A stretch of 64,000 nt of DNA from CAZOEL01 sp964578835. GTDB lineage: Bacteria; Desulfobacterota; Syntrophobacteria; Syntrophobacterales; Syntrophobacteraceae. The stretch covers positions 1-64,000 of the forward strand of contig CAZOEL010000011.1 in the NCBI GenBank assembly GCA_964578835.1, read 5' to 3'. The notes under the pieces were generated by a model. The model was not told the origin of the DNA, did not search any database, and worked only from the letters and a program-made list of their open reading frames with translations. Positions 34,140 to 44,333 of the stretch are shown piece by piece. The stretch's first letter is position 1; each line of letters starts with the position of its first letter. The translations under genes and the position numbers were made by a program.

Positions 34140-34484
34140 ATGTCTGACGATATTTTCGATGAAGAAGATCCCCCGGGCTTTGAATGGGACCCGGAGGAGG
34201 TGGTGTATGCGCCTATCGAAGACTCGATTGATTTGCATACTTTCCAGCCCAGAGAAGTCAAGAACCTTCTCCATGATTATCTGGAAGCCGCATGTGAAAA
34301 GGGATTCCGGGAGGTCCGGATCATCCACGGCAAGGGAACGGGCGTTTTGCGCAACAAGGTGCAGAGCATCTTGAAGAATCATCCACTGGTCGACTCTTTC
34401 ATCACGGCGGATCCCTTTCGCGGAGGTTGGGGCGCCACCGTAGTGTCCTTGAAGTGTGAGCCGGGCAGTCCGTCAGAGCTCTAA
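34140..34484 (+). CDS. Smr-domain protein (MutS2 C-terminal-like nuclease domain)
   Basis: About 114 residues. I choose ATG 34140, 6 bases after GGAG, which clears the upstream gene; a start at 34098 would overlap it. The Smr domain is complete: DSIDLHTFQPREVKNLLHDYL with the conserved LDLHG-like DLH, VRIIHGKGTGVLRNKVQSIL with the HGKGxG loop, and GGWGATVV at the end. Stand-alone Smr proteins have DNA or RNA nicking activity and several act in ribosome rescue by mRNA cleavage. Its TAA stop overlaps the stop of the convergent gene. Confidence 0.88.
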   Translation: MSDDIFDEEDPPGFEWDPEEVVYAPIEDSIDLHTFQPREVKNLLHDYLEAACEKGFREVRIIHGKGTGVLRNKVQSILKNHPLVDSFITADPFRGGWGATVVSLKCEPGSPSEL

Positions 34485-35215
34485 TGCGCAACGGTGATTT
34501 CGTATCTCTTTATGCTCGAATCGGGCTTTATGGACGCTGAGACGGCGAAGATGCGGCCTTGCATCCCCATTTTTCGCAGCGTCTTGCGATCTACATCGAT
34601 CTCCTGGATTTCGCATGTCTTCCTGGTCACCAGGTTTCCTTCTCCATTAAAGAAAGAAGCGACGAATCCGAATCTCTGGAGATCGGAGCGGCTGCTCAGC
34701 ACTCCTTTCATAACGAGCATCGTTTCGCCATTTGGAGAGCGAACCAACTCGGCAAATTCTTTTTCAAGACGGAATGATGGAGCGGATACCTTCTCGCCGG
34801 AGCGCCCGGAGGCGGAGGGGACGGACTGAATCCGCTTGAGCGCCTGGAGGCTTTCTTCGCTGCTCAGCACCTCACCCGAAGATGCGCTACCCGGCTTGCT
34901 GACTATCAGATCCTGGAGAGCTTTCGTATTGCCGCCCGCATCCCCGCCACCGGCTTCGAGAAGCACCTCGGGATCGAATTCACCGCTTGTGACGATTTCC
35001 TGAATGGAGGCTATCTGGCCTTTTGGAAAACCTGCGATCCCTCCGGCCACCTGGAATTTGACCTCGCCGCTTTCCTCCCAATAGTAGGGGACGTCCATCG
35101 TAGCGCCGTCGTTCATGGTAATTCTCAACGCGCCCCCCATGGCGTCGGAAGTGGTGACAAAAAGGAGACAAACGCCAAGCAAAAGTTTTGCTGCAATGCT
35201 GCTGGATCTTCTCAT
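34481..35215 (-). CDS. Secreted protein of unknown function
   Basis: A 244-residue exported protein. A signal peptide covers about 1-28 (LLLGVCLLFVTTSDAMGGA). Residues 29-75 read as a small beta-rich module (LRITMNDGATMDVPYYWEES, FPKGQIASIQEI). A low-complexity Gly/Ser/Ala-rich linker follows, then a C-terminal ~90-residue part with alternating strands (MLVMKGVLSSRSDLQRFGFV, SIKRYEITVAH). No catalytic motif or lipobox. I do not recognise the family. It is convergent with the Smr gene and divergent from the PfkB gene. Confidence 0.7.
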   Translation of the reverse strand: MRRSSSIAAKLLLGVCLLFVTTSDAMGGALRITMNDGATMDVPYYWEESGEVKFQVAGGIAGFPKGQIASIQEIVTSGEFDPEVLLEAGGGDAGGNTKALQDLIVSKPGSASSGEVLSSEESLQALKRIQSVPSASGRSGEKVSAPSFRLEKEFAELVRSPNGETMLVMKGVLSSRSDLQRFGFVASFFNGEGNLVTRKTCEIQEIDVDRKTLRKMGMQGRIFAVSASIKPDSSIKRYEITVAH

Positions 35216-35290
35216 ATCAGGATTCCTTTGAAATTGTATTAGACGTTCCCTTCTTTGCGAGCATCCAGTAAATTATTTTCGGTCGCATGG

Positions 35291-35320
35291 TTGCTCTGCG
35301 CGCCCCACTATAACTATAAT
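35291..35320 (+). promoter_or_regulatory. Candidate sigma-70 promoter of the PfkB kinase gene
   Basis: TTGCTC at 35291-35296 and a perfect TATAAT at 35315-35320, with 18 bases between them. The start would lie near 35327, giving an ~84-base leader. Confidence 0.4.
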
Positions 35321-35410
35321 CTTTTTAGTTTACCCGAAATGTTTTGTAGTATAGAAGACTACGCTCATCCAGTCCAGAGATACTAACAAAGAATGGGAGA
35401 AGAAGAAAAA

Positions 35411-36349
35411 ATGCAGATATACATATCAGGATCGTTGGCTTACGACCGTATCATGGACTTTCCTGGGCGTTTTGCGGATCATATCCTACCGCATAAGATC
35501 CATGTCCTCAATGTCTGTTTCAATATCAACGGTCTGGTTGAGAAATACGGGGGAACAGCCGGCAATATCGCCTACACTCTCAGTCTCCTTGGCGATAAGC
35601 CACACATCGTGGCCACTGCGGGCGACGACTTCGGCCGCTATGAGTATTGGCTCAAAGAAAACGAACTGCCGACCCGGTGGATTAAAAAAATATCAGGCGT
35701 CTTCACTGCCGGAGCCTATATCACAACAGATATGGACGACAATCAGATCACGGCGTTCAATCCTGGCGCGATGGCTTATGAATCCGATTTACCCTCTCTC
35801 AACGGAGAAGACCCCCTATCGCTGGTTTTCATAGGGCCTGGAAATAAATCGGACATGGCGGGCTTTGCCGCGAAGGCGAGAGAAGCCAACATCCCTTTCT
35901 TCTTCGATCCCGGTCAGAGTCTCAATATTTGGGAAGGCTCGGAGCTTCGCGAAGCCGCCAAGGGCGCGCACTGTTTTATTTCCAACGAATATGAGCTGTC
36001 TCTTTTTCTGCAAATGACCGGATGGTCGATGACGACCCTTTATGAAAATGCGCAGAATGTGATCACCACGCGGGGACCGGAAGGGGCCGTTCTGGATCGT
36101 CAAGGCGAGAAGCTGCTCATCCCGGCCATTTCCGTTCGCAATGCGCTCGATCCGACAGGCGCGGGGGACGCGTTCAGATCGGGAGTCATCAAAGGGCGCT
36201 CCATGGGCCTCGACTGGGACATCTGCTGCCAGATGGGCACAGTTGCAGCCTCCTTTGCCGTGGAACATCACGGAACTCAGGAGCATCGTTTCGACTGGGA
36301 TAAATTCTGTGAGAGATACACCGCCAATTTCGGCGCTCTGCTATGCTGA
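35411..36349 (+). CDS. PfkB-family carbohydrate/nucleoside kinase
   Basis: About 312 residues from ATG 35411; an in-frame ATG at 35393 adds six charged residues and is less likely. It has the ribokinase fold: MQIYISGSLAYDRIMDFPGR at the start, the first signature GGTAGNIAYTLSLLGDKP, and the second, ALDPTGAGDAFRSGVIKGR, with the catalytic Asp and anion hole. ITAFNPGAM and FFFDPGQSLN resemble adenosine-kinase-like members. It phosphorylates a sugar or nucleoside; adenosine is the best guess but is not shown by the sequence. Confidence 0.85.
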   Translation: MQIYISGSLAYDRIMDFPGRFADHILPHKIHVLNVCFNINGLVEKYGGTAGNIAYTLSLLGDKPHIVATAGDDFGRYEYWLKENELPTRWIKKISGVFTAGAYITTDMDDNQITAFNPGAMAYESDLPSLNGEDPLSLVFIGPGNKSDMAGFAAKAREANIPFFFDPGQSLNIWEGSELREAAKGAHCFISNEYELSLFLQMTGWSMTTLYENAQNVITTRGPEGAVLDRQGEKLLIPAISVRNALDPTGAGDAFRSGVIKGRSMGLDWDICCQMGTVAASFAVEHHGTQEHRFDWDKFCERYTANFGALLC

Positions 36350-36355
36350 AAACAA

Positions 36356-36420
36356 AAGGCGCAAACGCTTTGAAGGTCCAGGCCTTTCAGGCTCAGGAGA
36401 ATTCATTCGCTTTGCGCCTT
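36356..36420. terminator. Bidirectional stem-loop between convergent genes
   Basis: AAGGCGCAAA at 36356-36365 pairs with TTTGCGCCTT at 36411-36420, between the stops of the PfkB gene (36349) and the metal ATPase gene (36439). It serves either strand by position; the T-tracts are short. Confidence 0.45.
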
Positions 36421-36438
36421 GGCATTGCGGGCGTGATG

Positions 36439-38673
36439 TCATGATTCTCGAGAGGCGCCGTTCTTTAACTGCAAGAGCCTCAGGCCGTTGAAGATCACGG
36501 CCAGGGAAGCGCCCATGTCTGCAGCGATTGCGCCCCATAACGATGCGGCGCCGCTCAGAGCCATGCCGATAAAGATGGCTTTCACTCCCAGAGAAAAAAC
36601 GACATTTTGCTTGATCACGCTCAACGTTCTTCGAGAGTGACGGATAAGCCAGGGTACTTTGGATAAATCGTCGGCCATGAGCGCTATATCAGCCGTCTCG
36701 ATAGCCGCATCCGACCCCATTGCGCCCATGGCGATGCTGACCGTTGCTTCGGCCATGGCCGGCGCATCGTTTACGCCGTCCCCAACCATCGCCACCTTGC
36801 CGTATTTCTTCCTCAGCTCCGCAACCGCTCTTACCTTGTCCTCCGGCAACAGCTCAGCCATATACTCATCGACTCCGGTCAGGTCAGCCACAGCCTTCGC
36901 CGTTCCCTGATTATCGCCGGTGATCATCACTACCCTTCGGATTCCCGATTCTTTCATGGTCTGAACTGCGGAACGGGCTTCCGATCTTACTTCATCGGCA
37001 ACGCTCATGAGACCGCAGACATGATCGTCGCACCACATGATCACCATGGAATGACCGGCATCTTCGAGTTGCGCCGCCATGTCATGTAAATGCTCGTTCT
37101 GTGTTTCCCACTGATCGAGCAGGCGATGGCTGCCGATCCAGTAAAGCTTATTGTCGATCGTTCCCTGAGCGCCTTGCCCGGGGAGAATGGTGAAATTTTC
37201 TCCGGGAGTGATTTGAATGCCTCTCGATTTTGCCCCATTGAGGATAGCGCGAGCCATCGGATGCGTGCTGTGCGCTTCCAGCGCGGCGGCTCGAGCGAGC
37301 AGCCCCTCTTCCGTATGGTCGCTCATGGGAATGATGCGCTGCACGGAAGGCTCGCCGTAGGTGAGAGTCCCCGTCTTATCCAGGGCAATCGCCTGAACGT
37401 GGGCGGGAGCCTCCAGGTAGGCGCCTCCTTTGATGAGGACTCCGTTTCGGGCCGCACTCGTCAGCCCGGCGACAATGCTGACGGGAGTCGAAATCACCAG
37501 GGAGCACGGACATGCTATGACCAGAATCACCAGAGCTTCATAAAACCAGTTCGTCCAGCCGCCACCGAGGATCATCGGAGGGACAACGGCAATGAGGCAG
37601 GCGAGGAGCATCATGCCGGGCGTATAGTAGCGGGCGAATTTTTCAACCCACTGCTCCGTGGGCGCCCTCCGCGATTGCCCTTCCTCCACCATCTGGATGA
37701 TTCTTGCAAGCGTTGTGTCGGACGCGGGCTTGGTCGAACGGAATTCTATGGCGCCGTCGCCGTTGATGGTTCCGGCGTACACCATGTCGCCTATTTCCTT
37801 TGGCTCCGGAATCGATTCCCCCGTTATGGGCGCCTGGTTGACAGACGTCGAGCCCTTGGAGATGACTCCATCCAAAGGTATCTTTTCGCCCGGGCGGACC
37901 AATACCGAGACTCCCACCGGAACATCTTCAACCGGCTTTTCTTCAATATCCCCGTCCACGGGACAAATGAAGCGCGCCTTGGTCGGCGAGATATCCACGA
38001 GAGCCTTGATAGCCCGTCGCGCCCGGCCGACGCTCCAGGATTCGAGCAAAAGAGCGAGGGAAAAGAGAAATGTCACCGAGGCCGCCTCGAGCCATTGGCC
38101 AATAGCCATTGCGCCGGCCACCGCGACGGCCATGAGGAGGTTCATGTCCGGCCTGAGGCTTCTTAGAGAGAACAAAGCTTTGGGCGCAATGAACCAACCG
38201 CCGGCCAGGATGGCCCCCACATAAAGAAGCATGGGACCGAGCCCGATGCTGAAAGCGGAGCCGCCGTCTTCAGCCAGCGCTCGCAATATGCTTCCCTTCT
38301 CAAACGAGTCCAGAAGAAGACCCGAAATCATAAAAAGCGCGCTCACAACACACATCAACAGCCTGCCGTGCTTTTGCCACGCGCCTTCTTCCATGGGACA
38401 GACGCCGGTCAAGCAAGCGTCCGACCATGGAATGGCTTCCATGCCGGCGCTTGCGACGGCTTCCCTGATTTTACCTTCATTTACCAGTTCGATAGGTGAA
38501 AGGATAACCATCTTATTGGCCAAGAGGTCGAAAGCCAAGTTGCCTTCTCCGCCCACGAGAGGACCGATTTGCCTCTTCAGCACGGATATCTCTTCGCCGC
38601 AGCACATGCCTCGTATGCGGAACGCTGTCTTCTCCATATATAAGAGATGCTCCTTATAAGAATCAGCAGCCAT
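36439..38673 (-). CDS. P1B-type heavy-metal-transporting ATPase (Zn/Cd/Pb type)
   Basis: A 744-residue metal pump. The N-terminal heavy-metal-associated domain has an altered metal site (IRGMCCGEEISVLKRQIGP), and a Cys pair follows in ACLTGVCPME. Eight membrane helices are expected. The metal-binding CPC motif is near 387-389 (VIACPCSLVISTP), the phosphorylation motif DKTGTLT near 431, the TGE loop in ITGESIPEPKE, the SEHP equivalent in STHPMARAIL and the hinge MVGDGVNDAPAM. The CCGEE and CPC sequences are typical of the ZntA/CadA branch that exports divalent Zn, Cd or Pb. No metalloregulator gene is adjacent. Confidence 0.92.
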   Translation of the reverse strand: MAADSYKEHLLYMEKTAFRIRGMCCGEEISVLKRQIGPLVGGEGNLAFDLLANKMVILSPIELVNEGKIREAVASAGMEAIPWSDACLTGVCPMEEGAWQKHGRLLMCVVSALFMISGLLLDSFEKGSILRALAEDGGSAFSIGLGPMLLYVGAILAGGWFIAPKALFSLRSLRPDMNLLMAVAVAGAMAIGQWLEAASVTFLFSLALLLESWSVGRARRAIKALVDISPTKARFICPVDGDIEEKPVEDVPVGVSVLVRPGEKIPLDGVISKGSTSVNQAPITGESIPEPKEIGDMVYAGTINGDGAIEFRSTKPASDTTLARIIQMVEEGQSRRAPTEQWVEKFARYYTPGMMLLACLIAVVPPMILGGGWTNWFYEALVILVIACPCSLVISTPVSIVAGLTSAARNGVLIKGGAYLEAPAHVQAIALDKTGTLTYGEPSVQRIIPMSDHTEEGLLARAAALEAHSTHPMARAILNGAKSRGIQITPGENFTILPGQGAQGTIDNKLYWIGSHRLLDQWETQNEHLHDMAAQLEDAGHSMVIMWCDDHVCGLMSVADEVRSEARSAVQTMKESGIRRVVMITGDNQGTAKAVADLTGVDEYMAELLPEDKVRAVAELRKKYGKVAMVGDGVNDAPAMAEATVSIAMGAMGSDAAIETADIALMADDLSKVPWLIRHSRRTLSVIKQNVVFSLGVKAIFIGMALSGAASLWGAIAADMGASLAVIFNGLRLLQLKNGASRES

Positions 38674-38912
38674 TGAATTTGCGCCCCGAATAGGCGGAAG
38701 TCCACTCCGTCTGCTTCTCAGGGCCTGACGCCCAGTATCTTCAGTATTTTTTGTATCATTATATTAGGTATGGTCAAGGCGCATTTCCGCTTTTGATGAG
38801 AACAATTCTCGCACAGATTACAAATTGCTCCGCGCAGCTTCGGCGTGTCTATTTGACGGCTCTGAGAATGGGCGGGCGCAGAAGCTGGAATGTGTCTGGC
38901 CTCATGAGTTTT

Positions 38913-41900
38913 CTAATCCTGCAGTTGAAAAAGCTTCAATGGGGACTTGAGGGTTCTTTTCATGAAATCCAGGATCTCCGATCCTATGGCGGAAGGCGAA
39001 AGGGGCGTTACATCCGGGTCCGCCAAATCGCCTCGCACTCGGACCGGAAACGAGATCAGAGTTCCGTTGAGCATGCCTCCAACTACCGGGATGCGGTTGA
39101 TGATTGAATCGACCGTTCGAAGCGGCGCCACCACCACGATGAGATCCACTTTTTTCTTAACCAAATCCACATCTCCGCTCCACACCATCTTCATGCAGTG
39201 ACTATCGATAACCGTCTCTTCAAGAACAAGGATTCCATCCCGAATCGCGGCTTTTGAACGTATCTCATTATAGGCGCAGCCCTCATTGATCAAGTCCGGG
39301 ATCTGCCCTTTGTAAATCTCTGTAAAATTGATCAGCCCAAAAATCTTCGAAATAAATCCGAATCTGTAAATCCGTCCCTCCTTGGCGTTGAACTCGATGT
39401 TTCCCTCGAGAGATTCCGCCAGATTATTGCTGCGGTCATCTCCTCTGATTTCGCCTTTGAGCTCAAAGGTTCCGTCTACCAAGCCCTCTTTTCCAAAGAG
39501 GCAGCCCAGAGCCGGGTCCAGGGCGAGATTGCGGGCGGCGGGCTTGATATTGAAATCTACGTTCCTTTGTCCGAAGGTTATTGTCCCGGGCGTAGAAACG
39601 CCGCACAACCCGGCTTCCAGGAGCTCAACCACCGTTTCATCCTTCTGCAACGTCACCGAGGCGCGGAACGGACTCCATTCGTACCCGCTAAAAAGGAAGT
39701 TGTCGGCTTTGACCCTCACGACCCCTTCAATCGGTATCCCCATGAAGTCGATGCGTCGACTGCTCTCCCATGCTTTAGGGCTGCTGACCTGGACCCTGGA
39801 TTCCCCTGGCGCGTTTTCACCCTGTTTCGCTTCTTTCGAGTCCGCCCCCAGTTTTTCCCAGTCCAGCTTTCCGGAAGATATGTCCACATCGACTTGTAAT
39901 CCTTTCGGAACCGCGCGCACGGCTCCTTTCAGGTCCAGGCGGTTCTCACCAATGCCCACAGTAGCGGACTGTATGAACAGATTGTCCTTTGTGCCCTCGA
40001 TGGACGCTCTCTCGACTTGTACAGGCGGGCTGGACTTTCTTGGGATTTGAAAGCCCTCCAACTCGAGCGCTCCAACGATGGTCGACTCGAGAGGTCGCTC
40101 CACAGACAAGCGAGCCTTAAAATCTCCGTTGATTCTGCCATGCAGGACACGATTCTCCGCCAATAGGTTATTCAAGCTTTTACTGCTGAGAGTTCCGCGG
40201 AAGCTTAAGTCCGGCTCCTTTTCTTTGATCTTGATTGATAGAGAGGCGTTGGAATATTGATCCTTGACTGAAAGCTCTTGCAGCATCAGCTCCTTACGGT
40301 TTCGGTCCACTTTGATAAACGCCTGCGGGCCATCCGGAATTTTAATGTCGCCGAAATATTGAATGGCTCCGTTCTCCTGCCATATAATCCGACTCATCGG
40401 TGTTGAGAACGGAGCGCGAATTCTAAATGAGACCGGTAGGTTAATGAAGTCCGATATGGACTGATTAGCCTGCAGTCCTGCGTCTCCTGCGAAAGTAAGG
40501 TCTGCCGCTTTCTTTCCAAAATAAACATTGCCTGACGCTGAAAATGACGCGTCGAGGAGAGCCGCTTGGCACTTCACTAAGCTGATATATTCCCTGGTCG
40601 CAGCGATTCCGCCGCTCTTGATGGTCACAACCTCGGGGAGGCGTTTGGACTGGACGCTCCCGTTTTCCACTGTCCCCTCAATGGCGATGCGCAGCTTTTC
40701 GGGGCCGAGCAGCGGGCCTTCCACATCCAAGGTGTGCGTATTGAGCGACCCTCTCAAAGATTCGAAATTTTCCAGCTCATCCTGGAATCGTTCAAGGGTT
40801 TTGAGCCAGGGATAAATCTCGTCAATAGAAAAAGCTCCGGGCGCAGCCGATGAGACTTTGATAAACGACTTGGGACCCCAGTCCAGTAAAGTTGAAAACC
40901 GCGGAAGATGGGATTTGCCAACGCTGCCGGAGACAACAGGGGCGTTGATGTGGCTCCCTTCATATAAAAAGGATTCCCCTTTTAGCTCTATAGCGTGGGG
41001 GAGCCGCTCATAAAAAGCCTGGAGCGTGAATTCACGCGCTTCGACTCGCGTCTTCACGTCCTTGAACCTCTCTCCGAGAAGCAGTCGTCCAATCGCTTTC
41101 CCTTTTACATCTTTTATGAGCGCGAGCTCTCTTTGGAAGTCGGCGTCCTTCACGACACGCTCCAGGACGGGGGGAAGCTGGGCTAGATCGGCATTCAGCT
41201 GCAAATCGAGATGAAAAGGAGCATCGTCCGTCTCGTCCCGATCGAGTCCTATTGCCAATACGCCGTTGGTGGCCGTCGAATTTCCCGTTCTGGCTTTGAG
41301 ATCTTTCCCTTCCAGAATTCCCTGAATAATCGTAACCGATCCTTCTGTCTCCACAAGATCGAGCTCGGCTGCGGGAGTGAATATCTCGCCCTGCAGCATA
41401 TGGCCTGTGAGGACGAAGTTTTCGAGCTTTCCGAGATCTTTGTAGTCATTCGCGTGCGACTTGAATGTGATATGAGGGATCCAGCCGCCTTTTACGATCT
41501 GGAATATTTTTGCGACCTTCTTATTTTCGCCGAAGAGGGCGAGAACCATATTCCGAATCGGCGAGACCTCCAGGCCGGTTCCCGTGAGATCCAGACTGAG
41601 CGCGCGCGAGCTGGAATCCTGTGCGAGATCTCCGGCAATCTTTAGCCGTGGTGAGCTGAGATCGAGGTCTGCAATAGAGACCGTCAGCTTCTCGGGATTG
41701 TTCTTGACGGCGCCTTTTAACCGGAGGCCTTTCAAAGCGAGAGCTTTACCGTTGAAGTTTAAAGAAACTTCAGGCGTTGAGGCTACAATGTTTGCTTGAA
41801 ACAAATCCGATCCGTCCCCGCGGAAAGAAACGCTCAGATCCGTTGTTGCGTCTGTTATTCGCAGACGGGCGGCGGGATAAAAAATATCGCTCAGCTCCTT

Positions 41901-42614
41901 TGCCCTAAAGGCCTCCAATTTGATGCTGCCTTTACAGCTGAAATCTTCGGTATCCAACCAGCCTCTTACCGAAAGCCTTTCCCAAAGAGTGGACTGGGAG
42001 CTGAAGCTTACTTTCATCTTTCCAGGAGGAAGGACGATTCTCGTGTTTATGTCATAAAAGCGAAGATTCTTTCCATCTGGCGCAATGAAATGGGCTTCTC
42101 CATTACGTATGGACAGCGCAAGATTTGGAAAGGTCAATGACAAGGGAGAGAGCAGTCGAACGATTTCTTTTCCGACATTCTCCGGGAGTGAGCTTCGGGA
42201 CTGTTCCTTCTTTTCAAGCTCTGTTTCCTTTCCCTCCAGTTGGGGAGGATTTGCCGGTAACTGATATATTACCCGAGGAGCGACAACGAGAAGACGACCT
42301 ATTTCCAAATTCCCGGTCAAAAGAGGGAGAATCTTGGGAGTGATGGATAGACTTTCCATCGAAAGCTGCACTCTTCCCGGCTGACAGATGATGGGATTGT
42401 TCAGAACGACTTGAGGGCGAGGAATAATTGAAAGATGGAGGTTGTCGAAGTCGGCTCCGCAGCCGGTGGAAGCGTGAATAATCGAGACAATTTTAGCTTT
42501 GGCGGCGTCCAGGTTGATAAGCTTCGAAAGGGCGAGGTCGAAGGCGAGGACGAGCAACAGGAGCGCAGCCAGGCTTCCGGACGACCATAGAAAAATTTTT
42601 TTGGCTCTTCTCAT
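38913..42614 (-). CDS. Giant AsmA-like envelope protein
   Basis: A 1,233-residue protein with one N-terminal membrane segment (SSGSLAALLLLVLAFDLALS) and a very long periplasmic part dominated by beta strands. The N-terminal motif region (INLDAAKAKIVSIIHASTGC, FDNLHLSIIPRPQVVLNNPI) and the C-terminal AsmA_2-like end (DLVKKKVDLIVVVAPLRTVD, PVRVRGDLADPDVTPLSPSA) match the AsmA/TamB/YhdP superfamily. These proteins form bridge-like grooves proposed to carry phospholipids between inner and outer membranes. The gene is single in its context, flanked by the metal ATPase gene and by an empty 585-base region. Confidence 0.85.
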   Translation of the reverse strand: MRRAKKIFLWSSGSLAALLLLVLAFDLALSKLINLDAAKAKIVSIIHASTGCGADFDNLHLSIIPRPQVVLNNPIICQPGRVQLSMESLSITPKILPLLTGNLEIGRLLVVAPRVIYQLPANPPQLEGKETELEKKEQSRSSLPENVGKEIVRLLSPLSLTFPNLALSIRNGEAHFIAPDGKNLRFYDINTRIVLPPGKMKVSFSSQSTLWERLSVRGWLDTEDFSCKGSIKLEAFRAKELSDIFYPAARLRITDATTDLSVSFRGDGSDLFQANIVASTPEVSLNFNGKALALKGLRLKGAVKNNPEKLTVSIADLDLSSPRLKIAGDLAQDSSSRALSLDLTGTGLEVSPIRNMVLALFGENKKVAKIFQIVKGGWIPHITFKSHANDYKDLGKLENFVLTGHMLQGEIFTPAAELDLVETEGSVTIIQGILEGKDLKARTGNSTATNGVLAIGLDRDETDDAPFHLDLQLNADLAQLPPVLERVVKDADFQRELALIKDVKGKAIGRLLLGERFKDVKTRVEAREFTLQAFYERLPHAIELKGESFLYEGSHINAPVVSGSVGKSHLPRFSTLLDWGPKSFIKVSSAAPGAFSIDEIYPWLKTLERFQDELENFESLRGSLNTHTLDVEGPLLGPEKLRIAIEGTVENGSVQSKRLPEVVTIKSGGIAATREYISLVKCQAALLDASFSASGNVYFGKKAADLTFAGDAGLQANQSISDFINLPVSFRIRAPFSTPMSRIIWQENGAIQYFGDIKIPDGPQAFIKVDRNRKELMLQELSVKDQYSNASLSIKIKEKEPDLSFRGTLSSKSLNNLLAENRVLHGRINGDFKARLSVERPLESTIVGALELEGFQIPRKSSPPVQVERASIEGTKDNLFIQSATVGIGENRLDLKGAVRAVPKGLQVDVDISSGKLDWEKLGADSKEAKQGENAPGESRVQVSSPKAWESSRRIDFMGIPIEGVVRVKADNFLFSGYEWSPFRASVTLQKDETVVELLEAGLCGVSTPGTITFGQRNVDFNIKPAARNLALDPALGCLFGKEGLVDGTFELKGEIRGDDRSNNLAESLEGNIEFNAKEGRIYRFGFISKIFGLINFTEIYKGQIPDLINEGCAYNEIRSKAAIRDGILVLEETVIDSHCMKMVWSGDVDLVKKKVDLIVVVAPLRTVDSIINRIPVVGGMLNGTLISFPVRVRGDLADPDVTPLSPSAIGSEILDFMKRTLKSPLKLFQLQD

Positions 42615-43199
42615 TCCGATTACTCCGGAATCTGCTGCGTCGGCGCTCGACCAAAGATTTGGGAACCGCCCTATCCATGAATATGGGGGAAACTGCCTGC
42701 GAACATCCCAACCTGAACCTTAAAAACTTTAATTATACTAATCGATGAGTCCAGAAACAAGGAACGGATAATTTCCGCATGAGTCTCAACAACTCAGAGC
42801 GAATAAGTCTTTACGCCTTTCCGGAGCGTGAAGCTGAAGTCCATATCGTTCGCTGAGGCGTTTCTGGAGCTTGAGAGTATTTACATGCTATAGACATAAC
42901 CGGTCACAATCTCTTTTCCGCGTTCTGTGGGCTTCAATGTGAGCGGCTGATGAGCTCTCTCCAGCTCCGTCCCTCATAGAAAGCGTTCAAGCTGCTTCCC
43001 CTTTTTGCCGAATAGCCTCACGAGAAGCAGCCGCATTGAATGGTCGTTCATTGATCAGAAGACAAGAAACGAATTGTCGTCCCCAAGGATGCGCACTATT
43101 TCGAAGTCCCTGCAGATCCTGGAACCTTTCTATTTGAGCGGTTCCGGCGGGGAGAATTCATTTGCTCAGCCCTGGCGGCGCAAATGTAGAAAGGCTGAT
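42615..43199. other. Divergent intergenic region, no gene seen
   Basis: About 585 bases between the AsmA-like gene and the plus-strand zinc-ribbon genes. No intact gene, RNA or repeat was recognised. A 28-codon minus-strand stretch near 42890-42970 reads like the tail of a helix-turn-helix regulator but is closed by stops. Confidence 0.4.
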
Positions 43200-44333
43200 A
43201 TGGGAACCAATAATTATGTATTCCTTGAGCTCCTTGAATGGTTTGACGAAACAGGCCGTGAGATCGTGCGCAGGATTCCCGCGGAGGGTTCGGGCGAGAT
43301 CAAGTACGGAGCGCAGCTCATTGTTCGAGAGAGTCAGACCGCGGTCTTCTTCTACGGCGGCAAAGCCTGCGACGCCTTCCAGAGCGGCCGACACACGCTC
43401 ACCACAGCGAACATCCCGGTCATAACCAAGCTCCTGAGCTTTCCGTGGGGTTTTGCAAGCCCTCTTCGAGCCGAAGTCTACTTCGTAAACATGATTGAGT
43501 TTCCAAACCTCAAGTGGGGGACGAGGGACCCGGTAGCATTCAAGGATTCGGAGCTTGGCCTCATCCGCCTCAGAGCGTTTGGGATATACAGTTTGAGGGT
43601 GGTCGATCCGATCCAGTTCATAAACAGCCTGGTCGGAACCAAAGGGATTTATTCGACCGAGGGAATTGAAGAGTACCTGAGCCAGGCGATAGTGGCGCGC
43701 TTCAACGATTACATGGGAGAAAACCTCGATTCGCTCTTCAACCTTCCGCAGCAATACGACGAGCTCGCCATCGGTCTCAGGCTACGTTTAAATGACGATT
43801 TCAGCCGCTACGGCCTCGAGCTTGCCAGGCTCTACATAAACTCCATCACTCCGCCTCCGGAGGTGCAAAAGGCGATTGACGACAAAAGCCGGCTTGCCCT
43901 GTTCGATAACCTCGACCGTCTCATGAAAATGAAGACCGCCATGGCGATGGAAAAGATTTCTGAGAATCAGGGGGAGGCCGGCGCAGGCATGGGCATGGGA
44001 CTTGGTTTCATGATGCCCGGCGCCATCGCCGATCAGTTGAGGAAGAGAGAACCCGACTCGCCGCCCGGCTGCTCATGTCCCCGTTGCGGGAGCAGCCTTC
44101 CCCGGGATTGCCGATTCTGCTCTCATTGCGGCGCGCAATTGTCCAGGGCCGAGTATTGCGCCAAATGCGGCCGGGAGCTCCCGCCGCAGGCGAAATTTTG
44201 TTCTGGATGCGGGACCGCCGTAAAGCAGCAGGCTTCGAGCCTTGGCAAATGCCCACACTGTGGCGCCGAGCGCCTGGTCGAAGCGAGCTTCTGCAATCAG
44301 TGCGGCGGTAAGATTTCAAATGAAAAGCCCTGA
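43200..44333 (+). CDS. SPFH-domain protein with C-terminal zinc ribbons
   Basis: About 377 residues from ATG 43200 behind AAAGG; an open frame to 43005 exists upstream but lacks a good start. Residues ~1-280 resemble the SPFH/virion-core-like YdjI family (SQTAVFFYGGKACDAFQSGR, GLIRLRAFGIYSLRVVDPIQ, LARLYINSITPPPEVQKAID). A Gly/Met-rich linker (GAGMGMGLGFMMPGA) follows. Then come four CxxC-CxxC zinc-ribbon units (CSCPRCG, CRFCSHCG, YCAKCGRELPPQAKFCSGCG, KCPHCGAERLVEASFCNQCG). The last 14 bases overlap the next zinc-ribbon gene, so the two act together. Family members in Bacillus attach to membranes under stress; function here unknown. Confidence 0.75.
   Translation: MGTNNYVFLELLEWFDETGREIVRRIPAEGSGEIKYGAQLIVRESQTAVFFYGGKACDAFQSGRHTLTTANIPVITKLLSFPWGFASPLRAEVYFVNMIEFPNLKWGTRDPVAFKDSELGLIRLRAFGIYSLRVVDPIQFINSLVGTKGIYSTEGIEEYLSQAIVARFNDYMGENLDSLFNLPQQYDELAIGLRLRLNDDFSRYGLELARLYINSITPPPEVQKAIDDKSRLALFDNLDRLMKMKTAMAMEKISENQGEAGAGMGMGLGFMMPGAIADQLRKREPDSPPGCSCPRCGSSLPRDCRFCSHCGAQLSRAEYCAKCGRELPPQAKFCSGCGTAVKQQASSLGKCPHCGAERLVEASFCNQCGGKISNEKP

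Noticed and set aside
42888..42975. Minus-strand fragment resembling the tail of a helix-turn-helix regulator
   Set aside because: Only about 28 codons, closed by a stop upstream and without a start; too short to claim a pseudogene.
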